Shown piece by piece: positions 9,195 through 17,839 of a stretch of DNA of 64,000 nucleotides; within the stretch, counting starts at the first letter, position 1, and each line of letters opens with the position of its first letter. The DNA comes from Xanthobacteraceae bacterium (GTDB lineage: Bacteria > Pseudomonadota > Alphaproteobacteria > Rhizobiales > Xanthobacteraceae). The DNA is taken from assembly GCA_019635585.1 (NCBI GenBank), contig JAHBZE010000001.1, positions 1,116,001 to 1,180,000 of the forward strand. Direction: 5' to 3'. The translations under genes were made by a program, and so were the position numbers. The notes under the pieces were generated by a model. It did no database searches. It was not told the origin of the DNA and saw only the letters and a program-made list of their open reading frames with translations.

Positions 9195-10466
9195 ATGAAT
9201 GTGCTTCTGATCGGTTCCGGCGGCCGCGAACACGCGCTCGCATGGAAACTGGCGGCGAGCCCGCTATTGACCAAACTCTATGCCGCGCCCGGCAATCCGG
9301 GGATCGCGGAAGACGCCGAGATCGTTCCGCTCAAGGTCGAGGACCACGCGGCGGTGATCGCATTCGCCAAGGAAAAGAAAATCGATCTCGTCGTGGTCGG
9401 GCCGGAAGCGCCGCTGACTGCGGGACTTGCCGACGACCTGATGGCGGCGGGCGTGAAAGTCTTCGGCCCACAGAAAATTCCGGCGACTCTGGAAGGCTCC
9501 AAGTCCTTCACCAAGCGGCTCTGCGCCCAAAACAATATTCCGACCGCAACCTTCATCGAGACCAAGAGCCGCGAGGCAGCGCGCGCGCATATCGAAAAGC
9601 ACGGCGCGCCGATTGTGCTGAAAGCGGACGGCCTGCACGCCGGTAAAGGTGTGATCGTCGCGATGGACAAGGCGGAAGCGCTGCTTGCGGTCGATCAGGT
9701 GTTTGCGATGGGCGGCAACGCGCCGGTCGTGATCGAGGAATTTCTTGAAGGAGAAGAAGCGAGCTACTTCTGTTTCGTGCACGGCGAACAGGTGTTGCCG
9801 CTTGCTTCCGCGCAAGACCACAAGCGCGTGTTCGATAACGATCAGGGACCGAACACCGGCGGCATGGGCGCCTATTCGCCAGCACCTGTGTTCACGAAGG
9901 AAATCGAACAGGAAGTGCTGGAGCGAATCGTGCGGCCGACCGCGCGCGCATTGAGCAAAGCCGGAACGCCCTATTCCGGCGTGCTCTATATAGGCCTCAT
10001 GATCACGAAGGACGGGCCGAAGCTGATCGAATACAACGTGCGCTTCGGCGATCCGGAGTGTCAGGTGCTGATGCCGCGCATGAAGGACGATCTCCTGACG
10101 CTGATGTTGGCGACCGCGAACGGCGAACTCGAAAAATCTTCCGTGCGCTGGCGCGACGAGGTCGCGATCACCGTCGTGTATGCCAACCAAGGCTATCCGG
10201 GTACGTACAAAAGCGGCGCGGAAATCCGCGGCATCGAGAAAGCGAACGCCATCGAAGGCGTCACCGTATTCCACGCCGGCACGAAGCGCGATGGCGACAA
10301 AATCCTTTCCAACGGCGGACGCGTGCTGAATGTCACCGCGCTCGGCAAAAGTGTCACCGAGGCGCGCGAGCGGGCCTATCGCGCCATCGGCCTGATCGAC
10401 TGGCCGCAAGGGTTTTATCGCAGCGACATCGGCTGGCGCGCGATCGAACGGGAAAAAGCGCGATAA
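9195..10466 (+). CDS. purD: Phosphoribosylamine-glycine ligase PurD
   Basis: 423 residues, standard length. PurD catalyses the ATP-dependent joining of glycine to phosphoribosylamine in de novo purine synthesis. The N-terminus [15 protein letters not shown] is the family hallmark; the ATP-grasp domain carries [12 protein letters not shown] and [12 protein letters not shown]. It opens a run of four same-strand genes, although those downstream are not purine genes. Confidence 0.97.
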   Translation: MNVLLIGSGGREHALAWKLAASPLLTKLYAAPGNPGIAEDAEIVPLKVEDHAAVIAFAKEKKIDLVVVGPEAPLTAGLADDLMAAGVKVFGPQKIPATLEGSKSFTKRLCAQNNIPTATFIETKSREAARAHIEKHGAPIVLKADGLHAGKGVIVAMDKAEALLAVDQVFAMGGNAPVVIEEFLEGEEASYFCFVHGEQVLPLASAQDHKRVFDNDQGPNTGGMGAYSPAPVFTKEIEQEVLERIVRPTARALSKAGTPYSGVLYIGLMITKDGPKLIEYNVRFGDPECQVLMPRMKDDLLTLMLATANGELEKSSVRWRDEVAITVVYANQGYPGTYKSGAEIRGIEKANAIEGVTVFHAGTKRDGDKILSNGGRVLNVTALGKSVTEARERAYRAIGLIDWPQGFYRSDIGWRAIEREKAR

Positions 10467-10479
10467 AGGAACTTCGCTG

Positions 10480-11382
10480 ATGAATGATCTCGCCGATCTG
10501 TTTCCGGGCTTCGAGTCGCACTGGATCGAAACGTCGGCAGGAAAGCTGTTCGCGCGCTCCGGCGGCGAAGGCCCGCCGCTCCTGATGATCCACGGGTTCC
10601 CGCAGACGCATGTCGAGTATCACCGCATCGCGTCGGTGCTCGCGAAAAAATTCAAGCTGATTCTTCCCGATCTTCCCGGCTACGGCTGGAGCGAGGTGCC
10701 GAAGGAAGACAAGGACCACGCGCCCTACACGAAGCGTGCGATGGCGCAGGCGCTGATCGAGCTGATGCAAAAGCTCGGGCACGTGCATTTCGACGTGATC
10801 GGGCACGACCGCGGCGGGCGCGTAGGCTATCGCATGGCGCTCGATCACCCGGGCCGGGTCAATAAGCTCGCCGTGCTCGACATCATTCCGACGTTAGATA
10901 TGTGGAAGGGCATGGACGCCAAGCGCTCGATGGTGGTCTATCACTGGCCGTTCCTCGCGCAGCCGGCGCCGTTGCCGGAAATGCTGATCACCAAAGCGCC
11001 GCTCGAATATCTCGAATGGACGCTCGGAAGCTGGGTACCGGACGGCCTGAAGAAATTTGATCCGCGCGCGCTCGACCATTACCGTGCGTTCTTCGCCGAT
11101 CCCGCGCGCGTGCATGCCTGCTGCGAAGACTACCGCGCTGGGCAATCGACCGACGTGAAATTCGACCGGGAAGATTTCGACGTAGGGAAAAAGATTACCT
11201 GTCCGACACTTGCGCTCTGGGGCGCGCGCGGAATCCCGAATTCCGGCGGCGACCCACTCGCGATCTGGCGGGCGTGGGGCACCAAGATCGAGGGCCGCGC
11301 CATCGATTGCGGGCATTTTCTCCCTGAGGAGAAGCCGGACGAGACCGCCGAAGCGCTGCTCGAATTTTTCACGCGAGGCTAG
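10480..11382 (+). CDS. Alpha/beta hydrolase of the fluoroacetate/haloacetate dehalogenase type
   Basis: 300 residues. The active-site set of fluoroacetate dehalogenases is complete: nucleophile Asp110 in GHDRGGR, Arg111 and Arg114 (carboxylate clamp), acid Asp134, His155-Trp156 in YHWPFLAQP and Tyr218 (halide pocket), and the base His279 in DCGHF. These positions differ by at most one from the numbering I recall for the Rhodopseudomonas palustris enzyme. The oxyanion block is HGFPQTH. Such enzymes hydrolyse fluoro- or chloroacetate to glycolate; many homologs in aerobes have unproven substrates. It starts 13 bp after purD, so it may be read through from that promoter. Confidence 0.8.
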   Translation: MNDLADLFPGFESHWIETSAGKLFARSGGEGPPLLMIHGFPQTHVEYHRIASVLAKKFKLILPDLPGYGWSEVPKEDKDHAPYTKRAMAQALIELMQKLGHVHFDVIGHDRGGRVGYRMALDHPGRVNKLAVLDIIPTLDMWKGMDAKRSMVVYHWPFLAQPAPLPEMLITKAPLEYLEWTLGSWVPDGLKKFDPRALDHYRAFFADPARVHACCEDYRAGQSTDVKFDREDFDVGKKITCPTLALWGARGIPNSGGDPLAIWRAWGTKIEGRAIDCGHFLPEEKPDETAEALLEFFTRG

Positions 11383-11509
11383 TTCTCGTTCGTCATGGCC
11401 GGGCTTGTGCTGGGCATGGCGGCGCAGATTCGTTCCGCCCTGCGAACTTTGAAGGCCGCGGCAGCGCCGCTATAACCCTTCCCAAGCAACAAGAATTTCA
11501 GGGCAGGAA

Positions 11510-12595
11510 ATGACCGGATTCAATCGTCAGGAAGCCTTTTCCGGCACCAAGGACGTCGTGCAGGCGCTCGCCTTCGATGCGAGCCGCCTCGAAGAATATC
11601 TGACGAAAAACATTCCGGGCTTTCAGGGGCCGCTCACCGTCAAGCAGTTCAAGGGCGGGCAATCGAACCCGACCTACATGCTGGAGACTCCGTCGCGCAA
11701 ATACGTGCTGCGCCGCAAGCCGCCGGGAAAGCTCTTGCCCTCCGCGCACGCGGTCGACCGCGAATACAAGGTGATGGCGGCGCTGGGCGCGCAGCGCTTT
11801 CCGGTGCCGAAGGCGCTGCTCTATAGCGAAGACGATTCGATCGTCGGCACGGCGTTTTACGTCATGTCGTTCGAGGAAGGCCGCATCTTCTGGGAACTGC
11901 ACATGCCGGATTCGAACCCGGCGGAGCGCGCGGCGATCTGGGACGCGCAGAACGCGACGATCGCGCAACTGCATTCGCTCGAGCCCGACAAGATCGGGCT
12001 ATCGGACTACGGCAAGGGCGAGGATTATGTCGCGCGTCAGGTCGCGCGCTGGTCCAAGCAATATGTCGCGTCGAAGACCGAGGAAATTCCGGAAATGGAA
12101 AATCTGATGCGCTGGCTGCCCGAGCATCTGCCGAAGCAGCAGGCGGTGCGCGTCGTGCACGGCGACTACCGGCTCGACAACATGATCATCCATCCAACCA
12201 AGAACGAAGTGATGGCGGTGATCGACTGGGAGTTGTCGACGCTCGGCGATCCGCTCGCGGATTTCACCTATCACATGATGGGCTGGTACATGCCGAGCGC
12301 GAAGTCCGGCACCGGCACCGGTTCGCTGAAAGACCGCGACCTGAAGGCGCTCGGGATTCCTTCCGCCGAGGATTACGCCGCGCTCTATGCGAAACGCACC
12401 GGCTTCGATCCGCGCGGGCGCGATATCGACGTGTACATGGCCTACAACTTCTTCCGCATCGCCGGAATTTTGCAGGGCATTCTGGGCCGCGTGCGCGACG
12501 GCACGGCGGCGAACGCGAATGCCTCGACCATGTCGCGGCAGGTGCAGCCGCTTGCCGCAGCGGCCTGGCACTTCGCGGAGCGCGCGGGCGCGTAA
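11510..12595 (+). CDS. Phosphotransferase family protein (ACAD10/11-type aminoglycoside phosphotransferase fold)
   Basis: 361 residues. The kinase-like fold carries the Brenner motif HGDYRLDN (217-224) as catalytic loop and IDWE (238-241) as metal-binding Asp, with an N-terminal lobe containing FKGGQSNPTY and a conserved VLRRKPPG. Bacterial members resemble the N-terminal kinase half of ACAD10/11, which phosphorylates 4-hydroxyacyl-CoAs before dehydration; this protein has no fused acyl-CoA dehydrogenase. Context with acyl-CoA metabolism elsewhere in the window fits, but substrate is an inference. A 22-bp gap separates it from the patatin gene. Confidence 0.8.
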   Translation: MTGFNRQEAFSGTKDVVQALAFDASRLEEYLTKNIPGFQGPLTVKQFKGGQSNPTYMLETPSRKYVLRRKPPGKLLPSAHAVDREYKVMAALGAQRFPVPKALLYSEDDSIVGTAFYVMSFEEGRIFWELHMPDSNPAERAAIWDAQNATIAQLHSLEPDKIGLSDYGKGEDYVARQVARWSKQYVASKTEEIPEMENLMRWLPEHLPKQQAVRVVHGDYRLDNMIIHPTKNEVMAVIDWELSTLGDPLADFTYHMMGWYMPSAKSGTGTGSLKDRDLKALGIPSAEDYAALYAKRTGFDPRGRDIDVYMAYNFFRIAGILQGILGRVRDGTAANANASTMSRQVQPLAAAAWHFAERAGA

Positions 12596-12616
12596 GAAGC
12601 GCGCTATAATCTTCGC

Positions 12617-13480
12617 GTGCTGAATTTCTTCCGCAAGCTCACCGGAAAGAAGCCGCGGATCGCGCTTGCGCTGGGCTCCGGCGGCGCGCGCGGGCTCGCG
12701 CATATTCCCGTGCTCGAGGCGTTCGACGAACTCGGACTTGTGCCGTCCGCCATCGCAGGCTGCTCGATGGGCGCCGTCGTCGGCGCGGGTTACGCCGCGG
12801 GCATGAGCGGCAAGGAAATCCGGGCTTTCGCCATCGAATCGCTTCGCCAGCAGGGCGACTTCGCGCGACGGCTGATTTCGATGCAATGGTCGAGCATGCG
12901 CGAGCGCTGGCACGAGACCCATTCGCTACGCGGCATGCCGTTTCAGTTCGCGGCGCTTGGCATAGCGGAAGAGTTTTTGCCGCCGCAACTGCCGAAAACT
13001 TTCGAGGAATTGCGGGTCCCGCTCACGGTGGTCGCAACCGACTATCGCGAGCGGAGCGAAGTGATCTATCGCGCCGGCCTGCTCCGGCCCGCGGTCGCAG
13101 GCTCGATGGCGATTCCGGGTTTGCTGCGGCCGGTCGAATTCGGCGGAAAGGTTTTGATCGATGGCGGCGCGGTCAATCCGCTTCCCTTCGACCTATTGCG
13201 GAAAGATGCGGACATCGTGGTCGCGGTCGACATCACCAAACTCGGCGATTCCCCGCCCGGCGTGCCGGATGCGATGGATGCGCTGTTCACGGCGTCCCAC
13301 ATCATGACGCACGCGATCGTCACGGAAAAACTGAAATCGTCCGCGCCCGATATTCTGATCCGCCCGAATGTCAGCGCGTTCAGCGCACTCGATTTTCCGC
13401 GCGCATTGCCGATTTTGAAGGCGTCAGAGCCGATCAAGGACGAACTGAAGCGCAAGCTCGGCGCACTGCTCGGTGGCTAG
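12617..13480 (+). CDS. Patatin-like phospholipase (RssA/NTE family)
   Basis: 287 residues from a GTG start. The serine-aspartate dyad is intact: oxyanion hole GSGGARG (20-26), nucleophile elbow GCSMG with Ser50, and DGG (182-184) with the catalytic Asp. The length and the LALGSGGARGLAHI opening place it in the RssA-like group of cytoplasmic patatin hydrolases that cleave acyl chains from phospholipids; a precise role is unknown. Its stop codon shares a CTAG tetranucleotide with the stop of the convergent tadA. Confidence 0.88.
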   Translation: MLNFFRKLTGKKPRIALALGSGGARGLAHIPVLEAFDELGLVPSAIAGCSMGAVVGAGYAAGMSGKEIRAFAIESLRQQGDFARRLISMQWSSMRERWHETHSLRGMPFQFAALGIAEEFLPPQLPKTFEELRVPLTVVATDYRERSEVIYRAGLLRPAVAGSMAIPGLLRPVEFGGKVLIDGGAVNPLPFDLLRKDADIVVAVDITKLGDSPPGVPDAMDALFTASHIMTHAIVTEKLKSSAPDILIRPNVSAFSALDFPRALPILKASEPIKDELKRKLGALLGG

Positions 13481-13932
13481 CGCCTCGTTGCGAAGAATTC
13501 CTTCAGAATCGCAGAGGCATCCGCCTCGCCGATGCCGCCATAGACTTCCGGCTTGTGATGACAGGTCGGTGCGTTGAAAAAGCGCACGCCGGATTCTACC
13601 GCGCCGCCTTTCGGATCGCCCGCGCCGAAATAGAGCCTGCGGATGCGCGCGAACGAAATCGCGGCGGCGCACATGGTGCATGGCTCGAGCGTCACGTAGA
13701 GATCGCAGCCGGTCAGCCGTTCGCTGCCAAGTTTCGCGGCAGCCGAACGCAGCGCGAGGACTTCGGCATGCGCGGTCGGATCGCGGTCCCGGAGCGTGCG
13801 ATTACCAGCCTGCGCGAGCAGTTCGCCGTCGCGCGCGATCACGCAGCCGACCGGCACTTCGCCGGCTTCCGCTGCGGCCTTCGCCTCGGCAAGCGCAATT
13901 CCCATGAAATCCGGTACCGCCAACCTCGTCAC
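13477..13932 (-). CDS. tadA: tRNA-specific adenosine deaminase TadA
   Basis: 151 residues if started at the GTG at 13932 (MTRLAVPDFMGIALAEA); ATG 13905 would remove nine residues and ATG 13980 would overlap the divergent pseudouridine synthase start. The zinc site is complete: HAE at 55-57 and PCTMC at 84-88, with the Glu as proton shuttle. TadA converts A34 to inosine in tRNA-Arg(ACG). The C-terminal region SGVRFFNAPTCHHKPEVYGG is TadA-like rather than guanine deaminase-like. Confidence 0.92.
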   Translation of the reverse strand: MTRLAVPDFMGIALAEAKAAAEAGEVPVGCVIARDGELLAQAGNRTLRDRDPTAHAEVLALRSAAAKLGSERLTGCDLYVTLEPCTMCAAAISFARIRRLYFGAGDPKGGAVESGVRFFNAPTCHHKPEVYGGIGEADASAILKEFFATRR

Positions 13933-13978
13933 TCCGCGCGCATCGTGGTAGCTAGCCTGCGAAATTGCACGAAGCACC

Positions 13979-15031
13979 ATGTCCCGCAAGCCTTCCGAAA
14001 CCGAGAAATCCCTTGAGCGCGTCGCGAAAGTAATCGCGCGCGCGGGGCTTGCGTCGCGCCGCGAGGCAGAAGCCTGGATCGCGGCAGGCCGCGTGAAGGT
14101 GAACGGCAAGGCGCTCACCTCGCCCGCGTTCACGGTTGCGCCATCGGACAAAGTGGAAGTCGACGGCGAGCCGTTGCCTTCGCGCGAGCGCACGCGGCTT
14201 TTTCTCTACAACAAGCCGCGCGGGCTCGTGACGACGAACTCGGACCCCGAAGGACGGCCGACGATCTTCCAGAACCTTCCGGCAGATCTTCCGCGCGTGG
14301 TCAGCGTCGGGCGCCTCGACATCAACTCGGAAGGATTGCTGCTGCTGACGAACGACGGCGGGCTTTCGCGCATGCTCGAACTGCCTTCGACCGGATGGCT
14401 CCGCCGTTACAGAGTGCGCGCGAACGGCAGGACCGATCAGGCCGCGCTCAACCGTCTGAAGAAAGGCGTCACCGTCGAAGGCGTGCATTACGGCCCGGTC
14501 GAAGCGACGCTCGACAGCGAAAAAGGCGCGAACCAGTGGCTGACCGTCGGCATCCGGGAGGGCAAGAACCGCGAAGTGCGGAAAGTGCTCGCGCATATCG
14601 GGCTCAAGGTAAACCGCCTGATCCGCGTTGCTTTCGGGCCGTTCGAACTCGGCGCGCTGAAAGAGGGTGCGGCAGAAGAAGTGCCGACGCGCGTCTTGCG
14701 CGAGCAGATCGGCGCCGAACTCGAGCAGCTTTCGCAAAGCGATTTCGACGCGCCGGTGCGGGAAGCACCAAGGCCGGAGCGCCGCGAGAAACAGCAACGC
14801 GATTTCAAAAAGCGCGACGAGCGCAAAGACGAAGCCCGCAAGCCCGTGCAAGAAAGGTCTCGCAAGTTCGGGAAGGATAAGTTCCGGTACAAGCCGGCGC
14901 GGCGCGAGTTCGATGCCCGCAACCCGAAGCAAAAGCGCGCAGAGGAAGGCGAACGCGCGCCTGGAAAATCGCGCAACCTGCGGCGCGGCGGCAAGCGCAC
15001 GCCATTCCGCGCGCCGAAGGGCAAGCGATAA
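13979..15031 (+). CDS. rluB: 23S/16S rRNA pseudouridine synthase, RsuA/RluB family, with long basic tail
   Basis: 350 residues. Domain order: S4 RNA-binding domain (about 10-65, [19 protein letters not shown]), then the synthase core with catalytic Asp114 in [14 protein letters not shown], then a 100-residue Lys/Arg/Glu-rich low-complexity tail from about residue 250. The family isomerises uridine in rRNA; RluB (U2605) is the likelier member given the long basic C-terminus. It abuts rsmD with no spacer (stop TAA then ATG), so the two rRNA modification genes are probably one operon. Confidence 0.88.
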   Translation: MSRKPSETEKSLERVAKVIARAGLASRREAEAWIAAGRVKVNGKALTSPAFTVAPSDKVEVDGEPLPSRERTRLFLYNKPRGLVTTNSDPEGRPTIFQNLPADLPRVVSVGRLDINSEGLLLLTNDGGLSRMLELPSTGWLRRYRVRANGRTDQAALNRLKKGVTVEGVHYGPVEATLDSEKGANQWLTVGIREGKNREVRKVLAHIGLKVNRLIRVAFGPFELGALKEGAAEEVPTRVLREQIGAELEQLSQSDFDAPVREAPRPERREKQQRDFKKRDERKDEARKPVQERSRKFGKDKFRYKPARREFDARNPKQKRAEEGERAPGKSRNLRRGGKRTPFRAPKGKR

Positions 15032-15595
15032 ATGCGCGTGACCGGAGGCAGCTTCGGCGGACGCACGCTCAAAAGCCCATCGTCCAACCGAATCCGTCCG
15101 ACCTCGGACAAGACGCGGCAGGCGGTGTTCAATATTCTCGCGCATGCTTACGGCGATCCGGTAACGGGCGCGCGCGTGCTCGATCTGTTTTCGGGCACCG
15201 GCGCGCTCGGGATCGAAGCGCTATCGCGCGGTGCCACCTTCGCGCTGTTCGTCGAGGAAGCGGCGGAAGCGCGCGCACTGATCCGGGCGAACGTGGAAGC
15301 GTTGCAGCTTACGGGCGTCACCAAGATTTTCCGGCGCGACGCGACCAGGCTCGGTCCCCGCGGCGCGTTCGAGCCGTTCTCGCTCGTGTTCTGCGATCCA
15401 CCTTACGGCAAAGGCCTCGCGGAAAAAGCGCTCGCCTCCACGCGCGAGGGCGCGTGGCTTGCGAAAGACGCGCTGCTTGTCGTCGAGGAAGCGGTCGAAG
15501 CCAGGTTCGCGGCCCCTGAGGGTTTCGAAGTGCTGGAGCGGCGGGAATACGACGATACGGAGATCGTGTTTCTGCGCCTAGCGTCTGCCGAATAA
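15032..15595 (+). CDS. rsmD: 16S rRNA (guanine-966 N2)-methyltransferase RsmD
   Basis: 187 residues, usual length. N-terminal GGSFGGRTLKSP and RPTSDKTRQAVFNIL are RsmD signatures, followed by the SAM-binding DLFSGTGALGIEALSRGA and the catalytic motif DPPYG (122-126). It methylates G966 in the 30S subunit. It directly follows the pseudouridine synthase, and its last 18 bp overlap the 3' end of mutL on the opposite strand. Confidence 0.95.
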   Translation: MRVTGGSFGGRTLKSPSSNRIRPTSDKTRQAVFNILAHAYGDPVTGARVLDLFSGTGALGIEALSRGATFALFVEEAAEARALIRANVEALQLTGVTKIFRRDATRLGPRGAFEPFSLVFCDPPYGKGLAEKALASTREGAWLAKDALLVVEEAVEARFAAPEGFEVLERREYDDTEIVFLRLASAE

Positions 15596-17356
15596 CTTCT
15601 CGATATCGAACAGCTTCAACTCGACATAAGTCGGGCGGCCGTGATTGCATTGGCCGGCGTTCTCTGTGCGCTCCATTTCGCGCAACAGCGCGTTCATTTC
15701 CTCTGGCTTCAGGCGGCGCCCCGCCCGGATCGAGCCGTGACAGGAAATGCGGCTTGCGATCGCAAGCAGGTTGCGCTCGAGCGGCAGCGCATCGTCCCAT
15801 TCAGCGATGTGTTCCGCGAGATCGCGCACGAGATTTTGTGCGTCCGTTTCGCCGAGGAGCGCCGGCGTTTCGCGCACCAGCACCGCACCCTGCCCGAACG
15901 GCTCGAGCACGAGGCCGAGTTTCGCGAGTTCGCCTGCGCGGGCGACGAGCGCCGCGACGTCGCTATCGTCGAGTTCGACGACGGCGGGCACCAGCAGGAT
16001 TTGTGTCGAGATGCCGTTTTCGTTCAGCGCGCGCTTGAGCTTTTCATAGACGATGCGTTCGTGCGCGGCATGCTGATCGACAATCACGAGGCCATCGACC
16101 GTCTGCGCAACGATATAAGTTTCATGCAGTTGCGCGCGGGCCGCACCGAGCGGACGCTCGAGATCGGCTTGCAAGACCGGGGCGAGATTGGCGCGCGCAT
16201 CCGCGCTCGGCTGTGCGATGGTCTCGAACGCGGCCTGCGCGGCTTCGGCCAGGCCGCCACGATAAGGCGCGGACGACCCGCGCCAGCCCGAGGAATAACC
16301 CGGCGCGCTTTGCGGGCGCGCGAAGGAAACCAGACGATCCGCGCCGGTGGTCGCGCTCCGGCGCGCGCCGCCGGAAAGCGCGTCCTGCAACGCGCGCACC
16401 ACAAGCCCGCGCACGAGCGAAGGATCGCGGAAGCGGACTTCGGCTTTCGCCGGATGCACGTTCACATCGACTTCGCGCGGATCGAGTTCGATAAACAGCG
16501 CCGCGACCGGATAGCGCCCCGAGTGCAACAAATCGGCGTAGCCGCCGCGCATCGCGCCCATCAGTACCTTGTCGCGCACCGGGCGGCCATTGACGAAGAG
16601 ATATTGCGAAAGCGAATTCGCCTTCGAGAAAGTAGGAAGCCCCGCAAGCCCGCGCACGCGCACGCCTTCGCGCGCCGCATCGACCGGCACCGTATTCGCA
16701 TGTGCGTCGCCGCCGATGACATCCGCAAGACGCGCCGCGCGGCCCGCTTCATCCGTTCCGCGCAAGGGATACTGGATCACGCGCTCGTTCGCAGCGATGG
16801 TGAACGCGACATCGGGACGGGCGAGCGCGAGGCGGCGGATGACGTCGATCACGGCTGCGGTTTCGGCCTGTTCGCTTTTGAGAAACTTCAGCCGCGCCGG
16901 CGTCGCGTAAAAGAGATCGCGGACCTCGACGCGGGTTCCCTCGCTGAGTGCTGCCGGGCGGATCGTGGATTTTTCCCCACCTTCCACACGGACCTCATGC
17001 GCAGCGTCGCTGCCGCGCGCGCGGCTCACGATGGAAAGGCGCGCCGCCGCGCCGATGGAGGGCAGCGCCTCGCCGCGAAAACCGAGCGTCGAAATGTTGA
17101 GGAGATCTTCGCTGTCGAGTTTCGAGGTCGCATGGCGCTCGACGCAGAGCGCGAGGTCCTCCGAGTTCATGCCGCTGCCATTGTCGGAAACCCGGATCAG
17201 TTCGCGGCCGCCGCCGGAAATCACGACTTCGACGCGGGTCGCACCTGCGTCGATCGCGTTTTCCACAAGCTCTTTGACGGCCGACGCCGGGCGCTCGATC
17301 ACTTCGCCGGCGGCGATGCGATTGACGACATTCTCTGGCAACTGGCGGACGGGCAT
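15578..17356 (-). CDS. mutL: DNA mismatch repair protein MutL with endonuclease motif
   Basis: 592 residues. The N-terminal GHKL ATPase has VENAIDAGAT (31-40), DNGSGM (58-63) and GFRGEAL (92-98). After a Pro/Ser/Ala-rich linker (about 330-400), the C-terminal dimerisation domain has DQHAAHERIVYE (427-438), which is the DQHA(X)2E(X)4E endonuclease motif, plus SCHGS (538-542) and CNHGRP (570-575) zinc-site motifs. So this MutL should nick DNA itself, as expected in bacteria lacking MutH. It lies downstream of arfB on the same strand. Confidence 0.96.
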   Translation of the reverse strand: MPVRQLPENVVNRIAAGEVIERPASAVKELVENAIDAGATRVEVVISGGGRELIRVSDNGSGMNSEDLALCVERHATSKLDSEDLLNISTLGFRGEALPSIGAAARLSIVSRARGSDAAHEVRVEGGEKSTIRPAALSEGTRVEVRDLFYATPARLKFLKSEQAETAAVIDVIRRLALARPDVAFTIAANERVIQYPLRGTDEAGRAARLADVIGGDAHANTVPVDAAREGVRVRGLAGLPTFSKANSLSQYLFVNGRPVRDKVLMGAMRGGYADLLHSGRYPVAALFIELDPREVDVNVHPAKAEVRFRDPSLVRGLVVRALQDALSGGARRSATTGADRLVSFARPQSAPGYSSGWRGSSAPYRGGLAEAAQAAFETIAQPSADARANLAPVLQADLERPLGAARAQLHETYIVAQTVDGLVIVDQHAAHERIVYEKLKRALNENGISTQILLVPAVVELDDSDVAALVARAGELAKLGLVLEPFGQGAVLVRETPALLGETDAQNLVRDLAEHIAEWDDALPLERNLLAIASRISCHGSIRAGRRLKPEEMNALLREMERTENAGQCNHGRPTYVELKLFDIEKLFGRR

Positions 17357-17410
17357 GGGATCGCGACTCGGGAACAGGCGGCAGAGTGTACCGGCGGCGA
17401 AGCCCCCGCG

Positions 17411-17839
17411 CTAATCGAGGTCGGGCCTGCCGCGGCGGTTCTTGATTTCGGAGCGGCGCTTCTTGCCTTCGATGCGGCGCTTTTTCGAGGCGAGCGTCGG
17501 CCGGGTCTTGCGGCGGACTTTGGGGACGATGGCCGCGCGTTGCAAAAGCTCGACCAGCCGCGACCGCGCGTCGTCGCGGTTCTGCTCCTGCGTGCGGAAG
17601 CGGTCGGCGGAAATGACGATCACGCCTTCGCGGGTCAGGCGCTGGCCCGCGATTTTTTCCGCGCGCGCCTTCATCGCGGGTGGAATATTCGGAGAGCCGC
17701 GCAGATCGAAGCGAAGCTGCACGGCGGTCGCGAGCTTGTTCACGTTCTGCCCGCCGGGACCGGAGGAACGGACGAAATTCTCTTCCAACTCGCGCTCGTC
17801 GATCGCGATATGCGGCGTGATCGCGATCATCTCCGGCAT
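17411..17839 (-). CDS. arfB: Alternative ribosome-rescue factor ArfB (YaeJ)
   Basis: 142 residues, matching ArfB rather than a full release factor. The peptidyl-tRNA hydrolase motif GGQ is at 29-31 in SSGPGGQNVNK, and the C-terminal third is a Lys/Arg-rich tail that in this family enters the empty mRNA channel of stalled ribosomes. It releases nascent chains from non-stop complexes. The start overlaps the stop of pgi, an arrangement consistent with translational coupling. Confidence 0.92.
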   Translation of the reverse strand: MPEMIAITPHIAIDERELEENFVRSSGPGGQNVNKLATAVQLRFDLRGSPNIPPAMKARAEKIAGQRLTREGVIVISADRFRTQEQNRDDARSRLVELLQRAAIVPKVRRKTRPTLASKKRRIEGKKRRSEIKNRRGRPDLD

